Below are positions 60,249 through 64,000 of a stretch of DNA of 64,000 nt, in pieces (position 1 is the first letter of the stretch; each line of letters opens with the position of its first letter). Source of the DNA: VXYL01 sp963665195 (GTDB lineage: Bacteria; Pseudomonadota; Gammaproteobacteria; Pseudomonadales; Azotimanducaceae). The notes under the pieces were generated by a model. It was not told where the DNA came from and made no database searches. It saw only the letters and a program-made list of their open reading frames with translations. The stretch lies in the NCBI GenBank assembly GCA_963665195.1, contig OY762070.1, forward strand, positions 3,844,001 to 3,908,000, in the 5' to 3' direction. Position numbers and translations under genes: made by a program.

Positions 60249-61339
60249 CTATTCGGCCAGCGCAACACTTTTTTTCGACTTTTTTCGCGTGCCGTAGCGG
60301 AGCCGTGCCACCGCTCCCAGTTCCGCCAGGAGCCCGCGGGCGTACTGCGCCGGCATGGACGCCGACGACCAGCGGCCGGCAAGCTGCATCTCCACCTGCG
60401 ACGCGCCGCCCGCGGCAAGGGATTGCGCCGCGCCGACCCGTAGCGAGTGGCCGGTCACGCGGCCCTCGATCCCCACTCCCGTGGCGCGGCACCTGATCAC
60501 GGCGCACACCGAGCTCGGCCCCAGACGGTCGGCGGACGCCTGCCCGGACGCTATCGGTCGGAACAGAGCCCCCGATCGAATGTCAGCCGCGTCCATCATT
60601 GCCGGATGCGGCCAGCCGTCGGCGCGCCGAGGTAGAGTTCGGCGCCGCGGCCCGCCTGATCAGTCTTGCTCCGGCGGATGCGCAGCCGCGCCGAACCGTC
60701 GTCCATGAAAGTCACGTCGTCGGCATCCAGAGCCGAGGCTTCGGAGACGCGCAGCAGGCCGTCGGAGGCGGCGCCGACGAGCGCCGCGTCCCGCACGCCG
60801 CGCGGTCCGCCGTCTGATTCGGCGGCTTCGCACATCCTGTCGGCGTCCTCCCAGCCGATGCCCTCGGCCTGCTTCGGCGTTCGCCCGGCGGCGTCGCGGC
60901 GGTACCGATCGAGCCGTCGCCGGGTTGCCGGGCCGACAGGGCATGCGACGCATCGACCGTTGTCGCGCACCTCTCGCGCACTGCGCTTCAATGCGGCGGC
61001 GATCTGGTTCGCACTGTTGTAGGACTTCCCCGCTTCGTATAGCGCGCCCAGGTACTCCGCCAACAGGTCGTCCGACATCTTCCTGCCGTCGAGCCAGCGG
61101 CCGAACCGGTGCAGCGCGCCCGCGTAGCTCTTCCGGGTTGCCTCCGCGATCGCCGCTTCCCCGATCGCCGCGATGGCGTCGGCCAGGTCGAGACCGTTGG
61201 GCGTCGTGCCGCCCCCGTTCTCGATCCAGTGAAGCGGCCGCCGCACCGCAGCAGCGGCGACCTGCCGCAGCAGGGCGCTGAGCGGAGCGCTGATGTCGAG
61301 CCATGCGGGTTCGGCGGCGGGGTACGTGGTCGCAGTCAT
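60249..61339 (-). pseudogene. tyrosine recombinase (phage-integrase family), frameshifted
   Basis: From ATG 61339 (strong Shine-Dalgarno AGAGAGGAAAGGA) the first frame encodes a SAM-like DNA-binding domain (YAGALHRFGRWLDGRKM) and the start of the catalytic domain with Arg-I (GLLRVSEASALDADDV) and Lys (RRSKTDQAG). It stops at 60596-60598. A second frame overlapping it by four bases carries the remaining residues: H-x-x-R in GHSLRVGAAQSL, W in GRWSS and the nucleophile Tyr in PAQYAR. One missing base near CAATGATGG would join them (RQWMDAADIRSGALF). As read, neither part holds a complete active site. Runs of six and seven A encode a Lys-rich tail. Confidence 0.8.
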
Positions 61340-61360
61340 GTCCTTTCCTCTCTCGTGGGT

Positions 61361-61377
61361 GCGGATAACGCGGATTA
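61361..61377. repeat. right inverted-repeat arm of the recombinase element
   Basis: GCGGATAACGCGGATTA mirrors 60217-60233 exactly and lies 22 bases upstream of the recombinase ATG, where it could also act as an operator or binding site. Confidence 0.85.
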
Positions 61378-61571
61378 GCCGAAGGCGGCACGGCGGCGCA
61401 AGAGGCGAGAGCCGACGCAAGTCGCCAATGCAGGTTGGCCCGCGGGAAGGCCGGCGGCAACGCCGGGAACACAGCGAGCGTCCGTTACCCGTGTAAGAGA
61501 TGCGGGACCAAGACGCAATGAATCGGGTAGTGCGCTGTTGGCGTCTGCTCGACCAAAAAAGGAGACACTTG

Positions 61572-61808
61572 ATGAAACACCTGAAGGACTGGATGGCGGT
61601 CGCCTGCATCGTCTTGGCGCTCGGCGGCGTTGTGGTCCCGGCGCAGTTCGTCCCGGTGGAAGTACTCGGAGGGGGCGCGCACGCGCAACCGGCGCCCCCG
61701 AATTCCGGCCTTGACAGCGGCGGTGACGAAGACTGGTCTGGCAAGGGGTGCTCAATGACCTACTGGGGCTGTGACGCCGATGGGGATGAACAGCTTCGCC
61801 GACTATGA
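61572..61808 (+). CDS. small secreted peptide with two cysteines
   Basis: ATG 61572 has GGAG eight bases upstream and opens 78 codons. A basic start and a hydrophobic core (WMAVACIVLALGGVVVPA) form a signal peptide, probably cut after GGGAHA. The mature tail of about 40 residues is Gly/Asp-rich with a C-x7-C pair (GCSMTYWGCDADGDEQ). The family is unknown. It sits between the recombinase element and the insertion sequence, so it may be cargo or the left remnant of an interrupted gene. Confidence 0.55.
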   Translation: MKHLKDWMAVACIVLALGGVVVPAQFVPVEVLGGGAHAQPAPPNSGLDSGGDEDWSGKGCSMTYWGCDADGDEQLRRL

Positions 61809-61809
61809 A

Positions 61810-63140
61810 ATGAGCTACCAATACCAGCGGCGCAGTCCTAAGGAGTCTGGCCTAAATAACCTATTTATTTGGAGCGTTTCTTTTTCGGCGAGATGACATA
61901 GTTCCAGTCGCCGTGGAACTTGTCCCTGGACAGCGACAGGGCGTCCATCTGCTCGTCGCTCACCTTCACTCCCGTGGGATACTCGCCGTCGTCCAGCTCG
62001 GAGCGGATCTCCAGGCCCTTCTTCGTCGTCGTGGCCGCGATCAGGCTCACCACCGCCTCCCTGCTGACGAGCGGCCTGCCGCGCCAGTTCTCCGTGATCC
62101 GGCTGAACATGCGGTGCTCGATCTTGTTCCACTTGCTCGTGCCCGGCGGGAAGTGGCACACCGACACCTTCAGCCCCGTCTCGTCCGCAAAGCGCTGCAG
62201 CTCGACCTTCCACAGCCGGCTGCGGCTGCCGTTCGAGCCGCCCGCGTCCGCGGCCGCCAGCAGACGCCGCGCCGCCGGGTACCTCGCGCTCCCCATCCGC
62301 AGCCACCAGCGCCGCAGCGTCTCCGCCGCGAACGACGCCGTGTCGTGGTCCGCGCCCACGCTCACCCAGCCCGCGTCCGCCGCCACGTCGTACACCCCGT
62401 ACGGGATCGCCTTGCCCAGCTCCGCGTCCTTGAAGTCGTGGACGCGCACCTTCTCCGGCTCCCCCGCCGGGCGCCATTCCCGCCCGCCGTTGCGGAAGTC
62501 CCCCACCAGCTCCTTCTTCTTCGTGTCCACCGACACCACCGGGGTGCCGCCGCGCATGAACGCCTTCGCCCGGCGGTTGATGTGGTTGAACTGCGCGTCC
62601 CGGTCCGGGTGCTGGCGACCCTCCAAGGTCTTGCGGTTCGACTGCAAGCTGTAGCCCATGTCGTGCAGCAGCCGGTTCACCGTCCGCTCGCTCACCGGGT
62701 GCCCTGCCGCGTCCAGCGCCTCCGCCAGCTTCGCCGCGCTCAGACTCGTCCAGCGCAGCGGCCCCGACGGATCGCCCCGCGTCGCCGGATCCACCAGCCG
62801 CTCCAGCGCCGGCACCAGCCCCGGGTCCCTGTCCTCCGCCCGCTTCCGGCCGCCGCCGGGCGAGCGCTGCCGATCCGACGCCTCGACGCCCGACTCCAGC
62901 TCCCGCAGGCCCTTCGCGATCGTGACCCGCGACATGCCCGTCGCCTCCCACACCCGCTCGATGCCCCCGCGACCGACCGCGCGCGCCTCGGTCGCAGCCC
63001 AGAGCCTCTTGGCGCGCTCGTCGAGCACCGGTTCCAGATCCAGAAACTTCGCAAGTATCGTCCGCGTCGCAGCGTCGTCCATGACCCTGGCCTCTCGGCA
63101 AAAGTGCGCTCAACAATACAGGATGTTCCTGCGAGAGTAC
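61810..63140. mobile_element. ISAzo13-like insertion sequence, approximate limits
   Basis: The limits are estimated from the transposase ends and from the in-frame protein-like sequence that resumes at about 63120. No clear terminal inverted repeats were found by eye. Confidence 0.5.
61865..63082 (-). CDS. ISAzo13-type IS transposase
   Basis: The 405-residue protein shows ISAzo13-family features: an N-terminal helix-turn-helix (RVWEATGMSRVTIAKGLREL), then a DDE core with VVSVDTKKKELVGDFRNGGREW, AADAGGSNGSRSRLW and HFPPGTSKWNKIEHRMFS. It is full length and appears intact, so the element may be recent. A basic tail PKKKRSK ends it. I could not identify the terminal inverted repeats or target duplication with confidence; the ends should lie near 61810-61860 and 63085-63140. 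Confidence 0.88.
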   Translation of the reverse strand: MDDAATRTILAKFLDLEPVLDERAKRLWAATEARAVGRGGIERVWEATGMSRVTIAKGLRELESGVEASDRQRSPGGGRKRAEDRDPGLVPALERLVDPATRGDPSGPLRWTSLSAAKLAEALDAAGHPVSERTVNRLLHDMGYSLQSNRKTLEGRQHPDRDAQFNHINRRAKAFMRGGTPVVSVDTKKKELVGDFRNGGREWRPAGEPEKVRVHDFKDAELGKAIPYGVYDVAADAGWVSVGADHDTASFAAETLRRWWLRMGSARYPAARRLLAAADAGGSNGSRSRLWKVELQRFADETGLKVSVCHFPPGTSKWNKIEHRMFSRITENWRGRPLVSREAVVSLIAATTTKKGLEIRSELDDGEYPTGVKVSDEQMDALSLSRDKFHGDWNYVISPKKKRSK

Positions 63141-63210
63141 TAACCACCCGTTCTACAGTGCGACCGCGCACATCTACGAAGGAGTCACGGCGCAGAACTC
63201 GGATGGGTCG

Positions 63211-63507
63211 ATGATGAGTTGCGGTGACCTTGCCACCGCATTGAGCCTGAGTGGTGCCCTGCTGACCGGGGCGGGGGGGGTGATCGCATCGGCCGCCCAG
63301 AGGAACCGGGCGACTTCGCGAGGGACGATCATGGTGCCACACAACGTCTACTACGACAGCCACGGCACCGTATACTATGGCTTCCGAACGAGCGAGGGCA
63401 GCAACCCTGGGGCGAACGACGCCGTCGGTCTCGCCTTGATGGCGTCGGGCTTGGTGGTCACCGTGGTGGCAGCGGGTGTCTGGATCAGCTGCGATTCAGA
63501 CGACTAG
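63211..63507 (+). CDS. membrane protein remnant beside the insertion sequence
   Basis: From ATG 63211 the frame gives 98 residues with two hydrophobic spans (LATALSLSGALLTGAGGVIASAA and LALMASGLVVTVVAAGVWISC). The reading frame stays open upstream to a TGA at 63082-63084, and the extra sequence looks like protein (TNHPFYSATAHIYEGVTAQNSDG). The original N-terminus was therefore probably removed by the insertion. The ATG at 63211 has no good ribosome site. The family is unknown. Confidence 0.5.
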   Translation: MMSCGDLATALSLSGALLTGAGGVIASAAQRNRATSRGTIMVPHNVYYDSHGTVYYGFRTSEGSNPGANDAVGLALMASGLVVTVVAAGVWISCDSDD

Positions 63508-63538
63508 CTGACGACCTGTGTAGCAGGAGAATCAGTCT

Positions 63539-64000
63539 ATGGGGCTATCGGACTATCTGACTCTGGCATCCTTGCTGGGTTGGCTTGTGGTGTCTTGTGT
63601 GCTGCTCCATGTGTTCTACGGGGAGCGGCTCGCTAGGATTCGCCGGTGGGCCAAGCGGCGGGGAAGCTCGGCGCCGCTATCTCGGCAAGCCGCGGTACCG
63701 GAGCCACCAAGGCGCGACGTGCGGATCACGGCGGCGATGGGGACTGCGGTGATCGGGACGACTAGGAGCATAGTTCGTCGGACCGCGGTGGCCGTTGTCG
63801 TGTCCTTCTTGGCCGGGATTGGCGCCGGCATGGTGTTGGGCGGCTTGCTGGCGGCGCTGGACTTCTCTAAGGCGACGTTCGGAACCGCTGCATACAAGGC
63901 GGTCACGTTCGCCGTGGGAGCGGTAGCCGTCATCGTGCCATTCGTAGTGTTCCCGTTCCTACGCAGGCACTTCGTGCTGCGTGGCGGCGCACTTGGCAGA
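63539..64000 (+). CDS. membrane protein of unknown function, cut by the window end
   Basis: ATG 63539 has AGGAG about nine bases upstream. The frame is open to the end of the window (154 codons). It encodes an N-terminal span (LTLASLLGWLVVSCVLLHVF), a basic linker (RIRRWAKRRG), and two more spans (VAVVVSFLAGIGAGMVLGGLLAAL and VTFAVGAVAVIVPFVVFPFL). It follows the remnant by 31 bases and may be part of the same unit. I do not recognise it. Its GC content is lower than the window average. Confidence 0.65.
   Translation, partial: MGLSDYLTLASLLGWLVVSCVLLHVFYGERLARIRRWAKRRGSSAPLSRQAAVPEPPRRDVRITAAMGTAVIGTTRSIVRRTAVAVVVSFLAGIGAGMVLGGLLAALDFSKATFGTAAYKAVTFAVGAVAVIVPFVVFPFLRRHFVLRGGALGR

Larger units (their letters stand above)
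60210..61384. mobile_element. tyrosine-recombinase element bounded by inverted repeats
   Basis: The arms 60210-60234 and 61360-61384 are reverse complements over 25 positions with one mismatch. The core, TAATCCGCGTTATCCGC (60217-60233) and its exact complement at 61361-61377, is perfect over 17 bases. Each arm holds two ATCCGC hexamers in direct order, nine bases apart, which could be recombinase-binding sites. The only gene inside is the minus-strand recombinase, so the 1.17-kb unit looks like a minimal element or the remains of one. Confidence 0.6.

Noticed and set aside
61810..63140. Search for terminal inverted repeats of the insertion sequence
   Set aside because: Short partial matches (for example CCT-xxATx blocks) were seen, but none was convincing enough to fix the ends.
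1..64000. CRISPR arrays, rRNA, tRNA and riboswitches
   Set aside because: No regularly spaced direct repeats, rRNA-like sequence, complete tRNA folds or recognisable riboswitch cores were found on either strand.

Overview
This 64 kb window is very GC-rich bacterial DNA with dense genes, many of them overlapping by four bases. It most likely comes from the chromosome of a heterotrophic gammaproteobacterium. The best evidence is gene order: engB (yihA) divergent from a di-haem cytochrome c4 gene followed by dsbA, and trxA followed by rho, are both typical gammaproteobacterial neighbourhoods. Housekeeping genes (hemB, ubiA, arfB, rsgA, lptG, rho, trxA) are interleaved with many catabolic and transport genes. 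No rRNA, tRNA or CRISPR array was found.

Layout. Bases 1-6.8 kb hold a co-directional catabolic cluster (acyl-CoA dehydrogenase-like protein, isochorismatase-fold hydrolase, FAD monooxygenase, VOC lipoprotein, GPH-type MFS carrier, class III CoA-transferase). From 6.8 to 19.5 kb come a secreted carboxypeptidase-regulatory-repeat protein, an unknown zinc-motif protein, a PhyH-type dioxygenase, SRPBCC and DUF385-like proteins, a broken degenerate APH/ThrB-like kinase, lptG, an aldo/keto reductase, a TauD-type dioxygenase, a YejA-like binding protein, and an AAA/DUF4143 ATPase whose start lies behind a 12-bp perfect inverted repeat. Next to that is an avidin-family protein without a signal peptide, then engB, cytochrome c4, dsbA and the xylBA pair for xylose use.

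From 25 to 35 kb lie a small two-gene unit of unknown function with its own promoter, a second YejA-like binding protein, an orphan cytosine-C5 DNA methyltransferase, and a chain of translationally coupled genes (metY, alpha/beta hydrolase, penicillin-acylase family, DUF2461). From 35 to 45 kb come an SDR, rho, trxA, hemB, an SLC13 carrier, an orphan TIR-domain (DUF1863/ThsB-like) gene behind a possible tiny membrane ORF, rubredoxin, a DctA-like carrier, ubiA and TRAP small and large permeases without a binding protein. From 45 to 59 kb come a retropepsin-like pair, an enolase-superfamily enzyme, a voltage-gated-type ion channel, a serine beta-lactamase-like hydrolase, arfB, rsgA, an ArsI/CadI-like VOC enzyme, a second PhyH dioxygenase, an orphan NarL-type response regulator, an M3 oligopeptidase, a DUF3604 protein and a HIT protein.

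The last 5 kb (59-64 kb) is accessory and decaying: a frameshifted haem-motif protein, a tyrosine-recombinase element bounded by about 25-bp near-perfect inverted repeats whose recombinase is itself frameshifted, a small secreted peptide gene, an ISAzo13-type insertion sequence, and gene remnants beyond it. The most unusual signals are this inverted-repeat recombinase element, the orphan TIR gene, the signal-less avidin homologue and the palindrome in front of the DUF4143 ATPase.
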